Source of the DNA: Hysterangium stoloniferum
Lineage: Eukaryota; Basidiomycota; Agaricomycetes; Hysterangiales; Hysterangiaceae
Direction of reading: 5' to 3'
Length of the DNA stretch: 64,000 nucleotides
Assembly (NCBI GenBank): GCA_015178975.1
Contig: WHVD01000052.1
Location: forward strand, 124,001-188,000
The position numbers and the translations under genes are program-made. The notes under the pieces are model-generated. The model did not search any database, was not told the origin of the DNA, and saw only the letters and a list, made by a program, of their open reading frames with translations. Shown here piece after piece: positions 12,101 to 24,050 of the stretch. Position 1 is the stretch's first letter; the number at the start of each line of letters is the position of its first letter.

Positions 12101-13268
12101 CCCGCCTACCGCTAGATAAACCTGTAACTTTCCTTGTATCTCCCCCTTCCTTCGTTCAAATAGATCGACGAAGTGGATTAACTTTTCCTTTGAGACAAAA
12201 CAATGCTTTGAAACTCATGTCAGATAGAGGAGATTGTACATTGATCGCACCTCCCATTTTATAGCTCGGAGAAATTTCCCTGCAGTCGGGGATGAGGATT
12301 AAAGTGTACTAACTTAGAAAAGAGGGAAAGTTAACTTACCAAGAAATTTCTGTTTCGAAAATGTATCGATCACATTCCCACACTCTGCAATATCCTTTTT
12401 TATGTCATTCAAGAGAGCTATATAATTACACCAGTTAAGATCTTCAAATCACGGTAACTATTCAGGAATAATCACCTGGAAGATCATTTCCCCTCTGCTG
12501 GATGGCGGCGGCTGTTATGGTGTCCAGTCTAAATTCAGGACATTCGTCAGCGGTAAGAGTGAGATGGAATCTGTAATTGAAACTGACTGGAATAACGTGG
12601 CAAGCATATCAGCTTGCTTCAGTAAGAGGCCAACAACACGCCGATCATTGTCGCGTCTCTTCATCTCTAAGGTCAAAATGGCCTCGAACGCCGTCGCGAT
12701 AACTATGTTATGATAATGGTCAATAGGACCACCTTATGTTCAATTGTGTGCACATACCCCCAATAAAAGGGTGAACACATTTCACTGCTTGCAGGCCATC
12801 AATGACCCGTTTAAGCGGGACCTATAGGGATTAAAATTCATCGAATACTAGGATGCGCATAATATACGTACAAGGCATTCTCTAGGCGTCAGCTTCAACA
12901 AATCTACACCGGATACTGTGGACATCGCATTCTTTGCAGCTGCGATAACTGCGCCGCCTTTACCCACTGCATCATCTGCCAATTGTTACACTGTAATGAG
13001 GGAAATCATCTATACGGAGTACAGAGAACTCACGTATTGCGTCGACTCTCTCAGATACACGATCCACAGCAAGATTCGTCGGAGATTCACGTGCTGCGTC
13101 GACCCTCTTAGATATATGATCTACGGCAAGACTGGTCGCGGCCTCGCGTGTTCCATCGATTTTCTTAGAGGCAGGGTTTACTATTAGACTGGTCGTGGAT
13201 TCCCGTATTCCGGATGTATCTACAGTGAGCGTGATCTTGGGAGTGTTTCTTTCTCTGACCTCCGACAT
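9123..13268 (-). CDS. ZZ-type zinc-finger protein with STAND-like N-terminal region (multi-exon)
   Basis: The model starts at 13268 (MSEVRERNTPK) and stops at 9123, with many short introns. The N-terminal exons (about 13268-12480) give VPLKRVIDGLQAV, a helical block with KRRDNDRRVVGLLLKQ, and DIAECGNVIDTF, matching the N-terminal region common in basidiomycete STAND-like proteins. Next is a Lys/Glu-rich coiled coil (about 12031-11640). The middle part has SADTVSTLLGPGRIEKV (about 10680), a signature of ZZ-finger proteins in mushrooms. The C-terminus holds two ZZ fingers. The first has CNGCDKYPITGMLYQC and MCSDC. The second has CGAV..HYKCIQC and, across a 46-bp intron (donor gtattg, about 9497), LCSKC. 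A Glu/Met-rich coiled coil near 9350-9123 ends it. A frame change near 12580 means it may be decayed or the intron is misplaced. Function unknown; ZZ fingers bind protein partners. Confidence 0.6.
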
Positions 13269-14615
13269 GGTAAAGTTAGTGAGAAAAAACAGAGGAAGCA
13301 CCAGCTGGACGTATACGCTAACTCCTTGACGCCGCTCGTTTCAAATATACTTGAGACATCATCTCGTTTCGGTAAAATCGTATTGAGCTGTGGCACACAT
13401 AGACGGTAAAATAGGACGAAGGACCTTGATCTTAAAGCTTGATTCGTTGGCAGTATACTATGCGCTGTCAGATCCACGTAAAAGTCATTCATATTATCTG
13501 TCAAACTAGTGCCAAGATACAAACAAGATATTGATGGTAAGGACCGAGGGTGGAGCACAACGACATGAGACCGTTGATGTCTCTTGTCCTAGCGAAATTC
13601 CTCCATGCTCGCTCTAGATCACTTGCACCAAGTATTTTAGAATCGCAAACCACTTATGTAAGTGTTCTAAGTGGCCCCGTAAATTGGGATTTAGCCGCTG
13701 CCTCATGACATGGTTTCGAGAATGTCGCCAATTCAGTAAACAGTCTTGACATAAGCGCCAGACCTCCCAAGGGCTAGGCCCTCTGCGAGGCACAGGTGCC
13801 ATCCACTCAAACATCTACATCACTATTACATCTTCATCAAAATTACCTTGGAATTTCCCCATAGGGTGGCTTTCGCACTCCTGGATCAGGGCAGTTAAAT
13901 GTCATTGTTCGAGGGTAAATAATTCACCGAAGGGAATAAAGTTAATTATTATTTTGTTCATCGAAGGACAGAATACGTTAATAAAACGTTTGACTCGTCG
14001 ATTCTGGAATTTAGATCTTTCATACATAGGAATAAGGACAAGGATTTATTAGGTGGACTAAACTTTTATGGGACTGAACTTTCTATCACCCCCTTTTTTC
14101 ATCGATATCGGTATCGAAGTATGGCACCAGATGTTATGCTTATACAAGTTTACTGTTGATCTTTAGCCAATCCTCACCTTCTAAAGGGTAGTTTTAAAAG
14201 AAACCCATCTGTCTTAACAACTCGTTTTATACTATGCAAGAGGTATATTACTAAAAAATAACTGTGTTTACGCAGTGCCTGCCTGGCACCGATGGTTGCC
14301 AGCTTTGTCACTACACACTGCGACGGATCATGATGACCATCACCGGACACAATGTTCATCAGATGTCAACTTTGTTGTAAGCCGAAAGCAATCGATAGGC
14401 TAATGTTTTTACTATAGCGCCTGACCATGGACCACAGTTGAAAACTTCTGCTCATCTAATCTCCAGGACAGGCACATGGCACCATCCCGGATTAATACTA
14501 ATTACTAGCAGGGCTAAATTTTCGGTACTACGTGAACTTACCATATAAATAACTAGTTCTAATTCAACATAACATTCGATTGAATATTATCATCAAGCTT
14601 GTTAATAAACTGAAC
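13269..14615. other. Intergenic between divergent ZZ and F-box genes
   Basis: This holds the upstream regions of the ZZ-finger gene (minus) and the F-box gene (plus), which are divergently oriented. Short open stretches at 13220-13814 (minus) show no known motif. Confidence 0.45.
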
Positions 14616-16120
14616 ATGGGACTTGATCTACCGTCAGATGTATGGATTACGATCGCAACGCAACAAGTCGACAAAGGGGATATCCACTCTCTAACCAGGA
14701 CAAATCGTGTTATAACACTTCCCTTACTGTTCGAGCAGCTGACATTCGAAGGCCACAAAAGCCATTCTGGCACTGGGCATGAGAAAATTCCTGCATGGCA
14801 ATATGTATAATGTCCACGCCGAACAGAAGCAGGTGTTCAATGTCTATTACAGACTAGCCATGTCCTCTCATTCATACACCGCGTGAGGATCTGGAATTGG
14901 GCAGGCATGCCCGGAAAAGCAAAGGAAGACAAGATATACGATCAAAAAGGAAAGCGTATCTCGTCGAAGACCATAAACACGCTTTTTCATCAACGTATAC
15001 CGCTTTAGCGACTTTAGTTGCTTTCATGCCACACCTGAAATGTTTCTTGTCGTGCAACATGTTGCCCCCACGCGCTCACACACCCTTCGATTTTGTGCCC
15101 ATTTTTCAACCTGATGAATGACGGTGGGCTACATGTGATGCCATAGAAATAGATGTTTGTTGTGGCGGCAGACGAATTGATCGGTCTTTCCAAGATATTA
15201 CGACATCCATGATGATTACGCATCGTGACGGAACAAAGGAGATAGCGAGCGTCCAGGGCCACCATATCTTGCCCATATACTTGAAACATACAGTGCGCAC
15301 GTTCAAAGCATTATGCCGGATTCAAGTTTCTTTACGACTTACTCGCCTACCCGATATCATGTCCTATGAAACTTGCACCAATTTCGTTCGACAAAATCGA
15401 AGTTTTGATTTGTGACGCATGAAGCTTCCATTATACTCCAATTCTTGTTTCCTTGCGTAACGTCCAGATTTTGGATGTATATCCTGGTTGGCCCTCCATG
15501 TCTATGCCATCAGACTGCGTGTTAAAACTCGATTCAGTCACCACCAGTCCCCAAACAACAGTGCTAGACATCATTCCTGGTCGGAATATCCAGTCAGTTC
15601 GATTACGAACCATCTTTTCATTTCACCTACAAACTAAGTATTTGATGGAATTATTTCCTGACTTCTCTATATTTTCTGGGATAACATCGACTGTTATCGT
15701 TACACACCTGGATACAAGCATATATGAAGGCCTGTCTGAAAGGACTTTGCAACAGATTGGATTTGCAAATTTGACTCACTTGCTGATGCGGACGCTTCGT
15801 GCTGTCAAAAGCATGTATCATCGTAGTTGGGATTTACCTGCTAATGATAAGGTAGGTGTTCGCTAATAATTTCATATGTGAGGCTCAAATATTCCGCATC
15901 CTTTTTCGATGCGTGTACGCCATGTAGGAATGGCACACTATTGGGGGATAAGAATTACTGATGCTTCAGACGGTATCATAGAACGCCGCCATCCAGCATT
16001 AGAAACAGTATAGTTGAATGGTGTACAATCTTGGAGATGGACTATAGCCACAGGATGGCAGTTACAGCAAATCCGCATGGAACCACCAGTGATTGATGTG
16101 AGTGATGTGATAGCTTTGTA
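14616..16120 (+). pseudogene. F-box-like protein, apparently decayed
   Basis: The ATG at 14616 begins an F-box-like N-terminus: LDLPSDVWITIATQQ, DIHSLTRTNRV and LLFEQLTFEGH. Mushroom F-box proteins then carry a variable repeat-like body. Here pieces appear as IWNWAGMPGKAKEDKIYD (about 14890-14945), an adjacent block in another frame containing ALATLVAFMPHLKCF, a large block 15453-15866 with NVQILDVYPGW and TVLDIIPGRNIQSVRL, and a tail SDGIIERRHPALETV to about 16110. Several stops and frame changes separate these blocks. Some could be introns, but there are too many to call it intact. F-box proteins act as SCF ubiquitin-ligase adaptors. Confidence 0.55.
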
Positions 16121-17419
16121 GCTTGAAAAAATTGTTAACTGAAAATCATACCCTCAGAACCCAGCCCCCAAAAAGAAAGGAGTAGCTTGTCGGTTTTTGG
16201 ATCTCATTTCTTAACCGAAGGTTTGGCAGGCACTGATCTACAGGAACACTCGGGGAACAATGACCGCTCGGGCGCAGATTAGATATTTGGAAGACTCATG
16301 AAAAACTTCCAATGTCAGAAGTACATTCGCGTATTAGTTATTTATGGAGACAAGGATGGATATATCAATGAATTATACTAATGTCCTAGCGAAGGTGTAA
16401 ATAATGTCCATCCGTATAAATACACACTCCGTTGTAAATGGACGCAGAATGATGAAGATATATATAAGGATTTATAGTCGTTGTATCATCTTGCATAAGG
16501 GACGGCCATCACTAGATATAAATGGAAATAAATAAATAAATTGCATATTTAAAAAGTGCTAAGTATGGGCGTCATACTTCAGTCTTGGGAATATACCTAC
16601 GCCGGAAATGACGATAGGCTATCACTCGTGGTGGGAGGCTATGAGATCTGGAATAGTGTTATCGATGCACAGTGGTATCGCTGAGAAAATGGAACATCGT
16701 ACGCTATCCGTTTGCCAAACGGAAATTACAAGTCCTCTCCTTAGGACTATAAACAGAACCCTCTCTTCAGAATCTTCAGAATTTTCATACCCAAAGCGAA
16801 AGTATTTAAGTGAGTGGAAGTAGGGGAACGTGATACAAAGTCAACATATTTTCATGTACAGCACCGTCAAAAACTTATCATGGAGAATGCTTGAAGATAT
16901 TGGAGCATAATTTTAGATCAATATAAACCATTTCTTCAGAATTATAATACATGACGCGGAAGTATGGAAAGTGAGTGAAAGTGGGGAAAGTGACAATTTC
17001 CCATACTCGCACTTCCTGAAAGTATCCCTTTACATAAGCAAAAAGTGGACCCACTAGTATTGTGCTTTTGAGAAATGGACGTTTGGATAGCATCCTTTAT
17101 GCGCCCACCCAATCCCACTCAGCAGTATATCAAATTCTGTCCATTGCTGAACGAGTCCTTGTCCTGTCTATCTGTTCTGTCGGTCATATGCATATTTAAC
17201 CTCTAGGCTAGCATGCTACTCTAAATCTCCAACTTAAATTTGAAAAAAAAACATGTAAATTTTCACATCACTACATGAGAACTGATCTTCTTATTGTTTT
17301 TATTCCCCTTCTCATTCTTTCACCTATTTTTCCATCAAGCCTGGTGCTTACCAACAGATATCTGAAATAGATGTTATCAATGCGGCATGTCATTTAATCT
17401 GACGATTACCAACAGCTGT
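16121..17419. other. Intergenic, no gene recognised
   Basis: AT-rich sequence with short chance open stretches on both strands. It includes the 3' flank of SOD2. Nothing specific is seen. Confidence 0.5.
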
Positions 17420-18312
17420 TTAGAGCTTGCTGCCGCCCGCTGCCTCCACAAAACGCTTCTCAGCCTCATCGAAGTTGATGACATTCCAGATTGCTTTAAG
17501 GTACTGTAAGAGAGTAATGCTTGGTTAAAAAGAAACCGAGTAAAATAGAATATCATACGTCAGGCTTGACATTCTTGTATTGAAGGTAGAATGCGTGTTC
17601 CCAAATATCAATGCCAATAAGGGGCGCGTGAGCTACCCTGCATCAGTGTCAAACGCATTTCACTACAGATGTAGCGTACTGAGAAGTGGGTCCTGGTTAG
17701 CGGTAGTCACGACCTCCAGTTTCTTGGTCTTCGTATTATAGCCCTAACAAAGAATTAAGCCGGATCGATTCCCGCATATATAAATACATACAAGCCATCC
17801 CCAACCACTGCCCTGAATAGCAGCAGTAGTCGTGTTCATTTCAGTCTGAAAGTTCGCAACGCTACCGAAATCACGTTCGATGGCCGCCTTGAGAGGTCCT
17901 TCTTTGAGTACACCGCCATTGCCTCCCTTCTTAGGAGAGGGCGCGAGGTTCCTCCAGAAGAGCGAGTGGTTGATGTGACCTACGGCAATCGATGACATTT
18001 GATTAGCGATTAGCGATCGAACAACATGCGAATCAAATAACATCGTACCACCGCCGTTGAACTTGAGAGCAGCCTGAAGAGCAATGCGTTCCTTAGGGGA
18101 GGAGGCGGTGATATAGGCACTCTCAGCAAGGTTGAGACCGTTGACATAAGCTTGGTGGTGCTTGGTGTGATGAAGAGTCATGATTTCTTCACTGATATAG
18201 GGCTCAAGAGCATTGTATGCATAGGGCAAAGGAGGAAGAGTGTGCTATATAATAAGCCAGTTAACAACACAGTCGACGATCCGACCAAAGCAATACTTAC
18301 AGTTTGAGACAT
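17420..18312 (-). CDS. SOD2: Manganese superoxide dismutase, cytosolic type
   Basis: Six exons give a 205-residue Fe/Mn superoxide dismutase: 18312-18301, 18244-18049, 17979-17792, 17743-17680, 17632-17559 and 17503-17420, all with GT-AG introns, the first exon only four codons. The protein converts superoxide to hydrogen peroxide and oxygen. Metal ligands are in [12 protein letters not shown] (first His), GHINHSLFW, and [11 protein letters not shown] (Asp and His). [10 protein letters not shown] has the Gln placement typical of Mn rather than Fe enzymes. The N-terminus [19 protein letters not shown] starts almost directly with the mature fold, so there is no mitochondrial presequence and a cytosolic location is inferred. 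No defect is visible; all exons join in frame. Confidence 0.95.
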
Positions 18313-20356
18313 GGTGGTTTGGGAGAAGGATTCGGACAATCAAATATGTCGTCATCAACTTGTTGCTGACTGATTCGAACTCCGATGCCGGATGCGTGTG
18401 ATACTGGCCTTTTCTGATAAAGTTATAAATTTGCGCCTCAATGTGACTTTACGAGGGGGTCAAATAAAATCTAGGATATGTAGAACACATGGTTGGTATG
18501 TTTTATTTATTATGATGGTATGCAGCGCAAATTTCTGAGCTAAAGTGCCTCTCGAATTCATTGAACTTGAAATGAGGATAACAATGTCACCGCCCGGTTG
18601 CACCATCTCTAAAAAAAGATCATTATACATTCCGATATTTGGTTCAGTAACTTCAGTTTGCCGCTAGTGTGTTGTTTGTCAATTATCGCACACTTCTTTG
18701 TAAATCTTTTATGTAATGATCCACGCAGGTTGCTTAATTCCACCTTGCAAATAGGAATATAACAGGTATTAGTAAAAGTGGATTACGAACCATGCGTTGA
18801 AAACCTACGTAGTTTCAGTCATTCTTCAAGCTCCTTCCACACATTAACAATCTTCATTCTGTATCCTTTTAAACGACGTTTTCGCTTTCGTTGCAATGCC
18901 TTTGCCAAATAAATTTGAAGTTCACAGGAATATTTTACACGTTCATTAAAAGTACATTGCCATCCAACACGCCTCATCGCTCTGAACACAACAAATGAAC
19001 ATAGGTATTTCTCCTTTGTCCTTTCCAGTTCAAGAAGAATGATGCTTAACAGACTTCCTTTATCGCAAAAAACGGAACATTGAATATTACACGTGATACC
19101 TGTAGCTACTTATAATCGATAAAGCCACGGCAAGTGTTACAACTTACAATATCACACTGGAAAGTTTGCAGAGCACGACGAGCTCAACAAGGCTGTCAAG
19201 GGCAAGGCTTAGCAGTGGGCAGATACATGTGTTAAAGAATCTAAACGTAACTAAGATGTATATTGAGGGCCTTCAGTCCCAAGTGGTAGAAATGTTGACG
19301 CTCGTAGAACGAAACACGCAACTCGAGGTTGCGTACAACTTTTGTGATCCGCAATCAAAATTTGCTGAAACGACTCACCGGCTTCATGCGCCATGCGTCC
19401 GGATCTTTAGGTAAGCAAATTCTGTTGTGTGACTTGACGCCATTATTCTTACCATCAAGCCTATCCTCTTCTTCGCCCTCCACTAAGATCTCCATAAGGG
19501 CAGCTTTGACATTGATTTCATCTATGAAGTCGCGTGGGAGGTTCTTCATGGTGGCCAAAGAGGATTGCGAAAGTCTTCGACCTTCACTGCGATCATAGAA
19601 ATTTTTCTTTTACATTGACAAGAAAAAAGCCAAAGAGATCTTTTATGGTATCTCGTTCAACTACCTACGAGGTCACGTGATTTAATCTTTAATTATACCT
19701 TGTCGATGTCACTTGATGAACTTGGGCTTAGGCATTCTAAGCCTTAGGGTGTAGATAAACAACAAAGGGACCTAGGTTGTGGGATCTTCTTTCAGGGGAA
19801 TAACCTGTTTCTAATTTGCGTCGATTGATTTCATCTTGGTCCTTGTTTCTGTATCTTGCGGTTGCAATTGACATACACACCTTATCCCGATCCTACTTTA
19901 TTTCTCTGCCTCAGCCGGAGAATAGCTTGTTCCAATGTCCGTACCCTAAGAGACTCGGACTTTGTAGTCTGTATTTATTTGGCAGTTTCCTTCCGGCACA
20001 ATGAGTCGCTATGAAAGACCTTGGAGTGTTATGGATATCTCCAATCATCACATGCTTGTGCACTGGAAAAAATACAACGATGCCTGTACCTGAGAGTATC
20101 CGGAGGTGAAACGCACAGGTGTCCGGGTCCTGAGTCGGACCGGACTATTCATCTATGTCTACAGACTCAAATAGGTTATAAAATTTCTCCTAGCCTAACA
20201 ACAAGTCGATCACAAGGTCATGCATCACTGACATTAATTATAACTGTTCCTTGACTAAATGAAGAAGAATACGGCCAGTCGTGCCCGTCACCAGTAACAT
20301 CAGCGATCCCTGTATGCACACATGATCGACCCTGAAAGCGATAATTATTTTCGGTA
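18313..20356. other. Intergenic, no gene firmly recognised
   Basis: A possible coiled-coil-like open stretch (19166-19414, plus) and an acidic one (19558-19355, minus) overlap or adjoin without a consistent gene model. I see no domain in either. The rest has no clear content. Confidence 0.4.
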
Positions 20357-20431
20357 TTTAAGGGGGACTCCTTCGTCTAGAGTATAAACCAACTCTCCAA
20401 CGATATCCCTCTCCAATTTCGCCTTTCAAAG
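20357..20431 (+). promoter_or_regulatory. Core promoter/5' leader of secreted-protein gene 1
   Basis: Just upstream of the ATG lies ggtatttaagggggactcct followed by ctagagtataaaccaact and a pyrimidine-rich leader. The same blocks in the same order precede copy 2 (22043-22120, minus) and copy 3 (29925-30002), more alike than the surrounding sequence. A TATA-like element (tatttaa or tatataa) sits about 70 bp before the ATG. Joint regulation is inferred. Confidence 0.55.
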
Positions 20432-20731
20432 ATGTTATTCTCCAAAGTACTCTTCACCTTTGGGTTTGGCTTCATTGTGAGCGTGGCTGCTGCCCCTCAA
20501 GGCTCTGATGGCTCCGGCGATTTGATGGCCAGAGGGTGTGAGTCTCTGACATTTCCAGTCAGATTATTATGTTTTATATAATTATACCGTTAATTTTGCG
20601 GTTCTACGATAGTTTGCTACTTTCCGCTAACTTGTAACTGTCCTTGCGCACCTCAAGATCTATACGGATTCAAGTATTACGATTATCGGTGTCCTTGTAA
20701 ATCTACGGGTTGCAGTTTGAAGTGTGATTAG
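20432..20731 (+). CDS. Small secreted cysteine-rich protein, copy 1
   Basis: Two exons (20432-20537 and 20613-20731, intron gtgagt..gatag) encode 74 residues. Residues 1 to about 21 form a signal peptide (MLFSKVLFTFGFGFIVSVAA). A short Gly/Ser/Asp linker follows, then a compact domain of eight cysteines spaced C-x5-C-x-C-x-C, a gap of 17, then C-x-C-x4-C-x3-C. No known family is recognised; the spacing is not that of hydrophobins. Small, secreted, cysteine-rich and locally duplicated, it fits effector-like, antimicrobial or cell-surface proteins, but its function is unknown. Copy 2 lies 1 kb away in the opposite orientation and copy 3 about 9 kb downstream. Confidence 0.75.
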
Positions 20732-21736
20732 TCTTAGGTCGGTCGATATCTGATTTCCACTGTATCGAATCTAATTTCTCGAAATTCAAAGGATAAGATA
20801 GGGTACATTTGATAATCGATAGTCCCGAGGATTCTTAGTCCATTTACTTACAATATCTTGTGCTGTATGGAACTACTGCGAGTTTCGGGTCTAATACAAT
20901 TGGTTGATATCGGTATTAAAAATCCTCAGAGTCAAGTGAACTAACTTTCACAAATTTTATTTGATTGTTGTACCGCGAACCGTGAACACTATTATGCCTG
21001 TAAGCGCTGACTTTAACAGCGAAACGACGCGGGGGAGTAAGTTGAACTGCTTATTTACTACTACGGCACTGAAAGCATACCCCCGAGTAATAATGATCTC
21101 CGAGTCAAAATTTAACACTTTGAAGAGACTCAGCATAATTGCACGAGTTTTGTCACTGCGAATCATTACAGTACCGCCTTGGGGACATTCAAGTCGGACC
21201 AGTTTTGGTTCACGTCCTGAAGGCGTGGCGGTTGATGGCGGGTCTTATGGTTGTGGGGATACTTATCTAAGGTGCTAAACAAGCAAGGCAGTGGCTCTAG
21301 AAATTTGCACTTTCTGTAGCTGCATGAATTGGTCTGTGCCTTTCCCTTCCTGGATGGTTGTAGAAAATCGGGCAAAACTTCCCCCTTAGGCGTTCATACC
21401 AATACGCCTAATTAGACACGTAGGAGATGCCCATGCCATCTGTCTAAAAGGGGCTTAGCCTATCCGCAGCATAGGTCCATTACTGTAAAACGTTCATAAC
21501 TCAAGTCAAGAAATCCAAAATAACGGGAATGATCCCCATTCTAAATTTATTTATTTAACCAACCGATACCTTGTCGCACATCGTGACAAACATCATAACT
21601 CGCCTCGTCGTTGCGTGTCGTCACCACCTACTCATAGTCGTGACGCCCGGACTACCAATTACCCAGTGTACCCTATCTTATCCTTTGAATTTCGAGAAAT
21701 GAGATTCGATATAGAGGAGCGTAGATATCGAGCGAC
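20732..21736. other. Duplicated spacer between secreted-protein copies 1 and 2
   Basis: The 3' flanks of copies 1 and 2 are near-identical for about 100 bp (gtcttaggtcg.. and tttctcgaaattcaaaggat), so the duplication covered more than the coding region. The middle (about 21100-21390) is similar, in inverted orientation, to 28750-29050 upstream of copy 3. Minus-strand open stretches in it share a short IRSDK-containing segment with that region. No defined gene was made out. Confidence 0.5.
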
Positions 21737-22042
21737 CTAAGACTTACTACACAATAGCGTGCATTTACCAGCACAAGGACACGTTGAAGGGTAATACGCG
21801 AAACCTGTTGAATCCCCTATGGCGTGACAAGGACAATCACAATATGCCGGATAGTAGCAAACTATTTCATAATGGCAAATTTAACGATAAGATCATATAA
21901 AATATATGAATATGACTAGAAATGTTCGAGACTCACATTCTCTAGTCACCATATTGCTGGAGGCATCAGAGCCTTGAGGGGCAGCAGCCACGCTCACAAT
22001 GAAGCCAAACCCGAGAGTGAGGAGTACTTTGGAGAATAACAT
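21737..22042 (-). CDS. Small secreted cysteine-rich protein, copy 2
   Basis: Two exons (22042-21937 and 21861-21737) encode 76 residues, with exon 1 the same 106-nt length as in copies 1 and 3. The signal peptide is nearly identical to copy 1 (MLFSKVLLTLGFGFIVSVAA). The mature domain is much more divergent but keeps all eight cysteines (C-x5-C-x-C-x-C ... C-x-C-x3-C-x3-C). Strong conservation of the signal peptide and cysteines with a variable interior suggests diversification of the mature protein. It converges on copy 1. Confidence 0.75.
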
Positions 22043-22720
22043 CTTTGAGAGATGAAGTTAGAGAGGGAGATCGTCGGAGGGTTGGTTTATACTCTAGATG
22101 GAGAGGTAGTCCTTATATACCCATTGTGATTGAAATGACATTCACGAGTGGCCTTATTTCCCCCATACGAGGATTCCCCGAAACACGAGTTCCTAATGCC
22201 AAGCTAATGTCACTGATGATCAAATGCTAATTGCCCAGGACGCACCTATGTATCTTCTATTTGCGACCTAATTAGCCTGCCGCATAGCCCCCTGAGCTCT
22301 GACCTAATTACAATGCATAAGCTATTTTGCCGCAGCCTGCTGGATGGTCTTGCACTTCCCGGCAGCTAGACGAGTCGGATCAAAACACACACTTCGCTTG
22401 CTCCATGCGTGAGCCCAAATCTCTAATTATCAGATACACAGCTGTACATAGCTGACATAATGTGTCTCCCCACCTGCTGCCATTTCATTGCTGGACTTTA
22501 CTCTCCTATCATTTCATAGACAAGAAGCACAAATTAGGGCTCTCTTCAAAGGTCTGTTAATGTTAGTGCAAATGAACATCTTGTAACTTCTAGGATTACT
22601 ACTGTGCACATACATCAGAATGCCACCAATTTTATTTAAGACTGTCAGGAAAGGTTGAAATGTGAGTAAATTACATTTTATTACCTATAATAACATAATG
22701 ACTTTATGATGTACATACAC
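22043..22720. other. Promoter of copy 2, then AT-rich spacer
   Basis: 22043-22120 carries, on the minus strand, the shared promoter block (ctagagtataaaccaaccct and a tatataagg box). Beyond it no gene was recognised, and sequence changes to the transposon-rich block near 22500. Confidence 0.5.
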
Positions 22721-22739
22721 TAACCCACCTTGGTCCTTT

Positions 22740-23150
22740 AGCAATGACAGCAGCCAATCTCAAACTTGCTGAAGCACACATGGAGATGGGTACACAGGAT
22801 ATACTGTATGACCATGGCTACCCATTTGAACAGTGAAAATTCTGTGAATGACAGTGATGCGCAGGACTCTGACCTGACATCCAGGCTCAAATGGATGACA
22901 ATGAGATAAGTTGCAATGCTTCAATGATTGATGATGTGCAGCTCAATGGGGTGTATTGGTGAGTATGTTGGATGTTTTGCAATACTAATATTTATTCATT
23001 ATCTTGATTAATAGTTATGCCAATCCTACAGGTTGGGGCTCAGGTCTAAACAGGATCACTCTGAGGGTATAAATATTGTAAACAGTGAATGGGAAGCACA
23101 AGCACCTCACCTTCTGGCAGCATTCATGAGTTGGAAATATAATACAAAAG
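22740..23150 (+). other. Unidentified intron-containing relic
   Basis: A possible GT-AG intron (gtgagtatgttgg about 22960 to gattaatag about 23013) separates broken coding-like stretches including NSEWEAQAPHLLAAFMSWKY. This faintly resembles the leader parts of KDZ-type transposon-associated proteins in mushrooms, but I cannot identify it. It has stops in every frame. Confidence 0.25.
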
Positions 23151-23159
23151 GTTCATGGT

Positions 23160-23556
23160 CACTACCATCCCCTTTCACCCATTTTGTCTTTTTATCTCAC
23201 TAAATTAGTAGTACAATAATCTTTAGCTCTATATAGTCTAGCATATGTTTGTACTTACAATCCAATCAGAAAATAAACTTAGCACTAACCTAGTATTTTC
23301 CTAGTGACTTTACACCAATGTATTCCCAGAAGCTGTGGGCCCTCCCACCAAGATATAGTGTACTCTCAGAGCCTCTAGGCTTCATATCTTTACCACTTTG
23401 CATATACTTGGACTTCCTGAGTTTCCTGTACCCCATCTGACATTAGATCCAACAATTGTGTGAGGGTGCAACACATAAGCTGAAGCCAAGTCCTACCATA
23501 CCCAGAACATCCACAGGTTTTCCCCAGATATCCACCTGTCATCCCTCTGCTTAACA
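23160..23556 (+). repeat. LTR relic, 3' part
   Basis: It aligns with the minus strand of the 43936-45277 LTR (for example acaatccaatcagaaaat). It contains the shared core acacataagctgaagccaag in reverse (23471-23490) and ends cttaaca at 23556. A gag start follows about 150 bp downstream, so this is the remnant of a 5' LTR. Confidence 0.6.
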
Positions 23557-23703
23557 GTATTTTTTGACAGATATTGCAGATTGTTTTTGGTCATACACCC
23601 AAGAAAGAAAGTACCTGAACAGTTGAATCAATCCAGACCCTCTACTCTCCAATCTCCACTTGTTTTGTGCACCACCCAGACACCCAGACACCAGCCTAGT
23701 ACC

Positions 23704-23975
23704 ATGGACAACTTCCATGTTGAAGAAGTTCCAGAAAACCCAGAAGGTTTGGAAAATGGAGATGAGTCTATGGGCTCTGACAGTGACAAGAATACCCCTG
23801 ACCCAGCCTCTACACCATGTCTGTATTTCATGGGGCCTACTACTGACTAACTAGCAAGGACTTTGGATAAATTAATAGGTGAAATAGTTGAAGAAAGAAA
23901 GAGAAAGGAATAAGAACCCATGCAATCCAAAGTCAATGCACTGGAATCCTTCACTGGCTTGAATCATGTTAAGAT
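23704..23975 (+). pseudogene. Gypsy gag N-terminal fragment
   Basis: The open frame MDNFHVEEVPENPEGLEN continues into an acidic Ser/Asp/Pro stretch, a GPTTD motif, a stop at 23848, then LARTLDKLIGEIVEERKRKE. That acidic leader plus coiled coil is how many basidiomycete Gypsy gag proteins begin. It is cut at about 24050 by another LTR; a capsid-like piece reappears at 25455. Confidence 0.5.
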
Positions 23976-24050
23976 CTAAGCAAGGGGATAAGGGGAGGCT
24001 CTATGTTGGGGTGCTGGCAATAGATATTGTACTAGTTGGGAGGTCCAACT

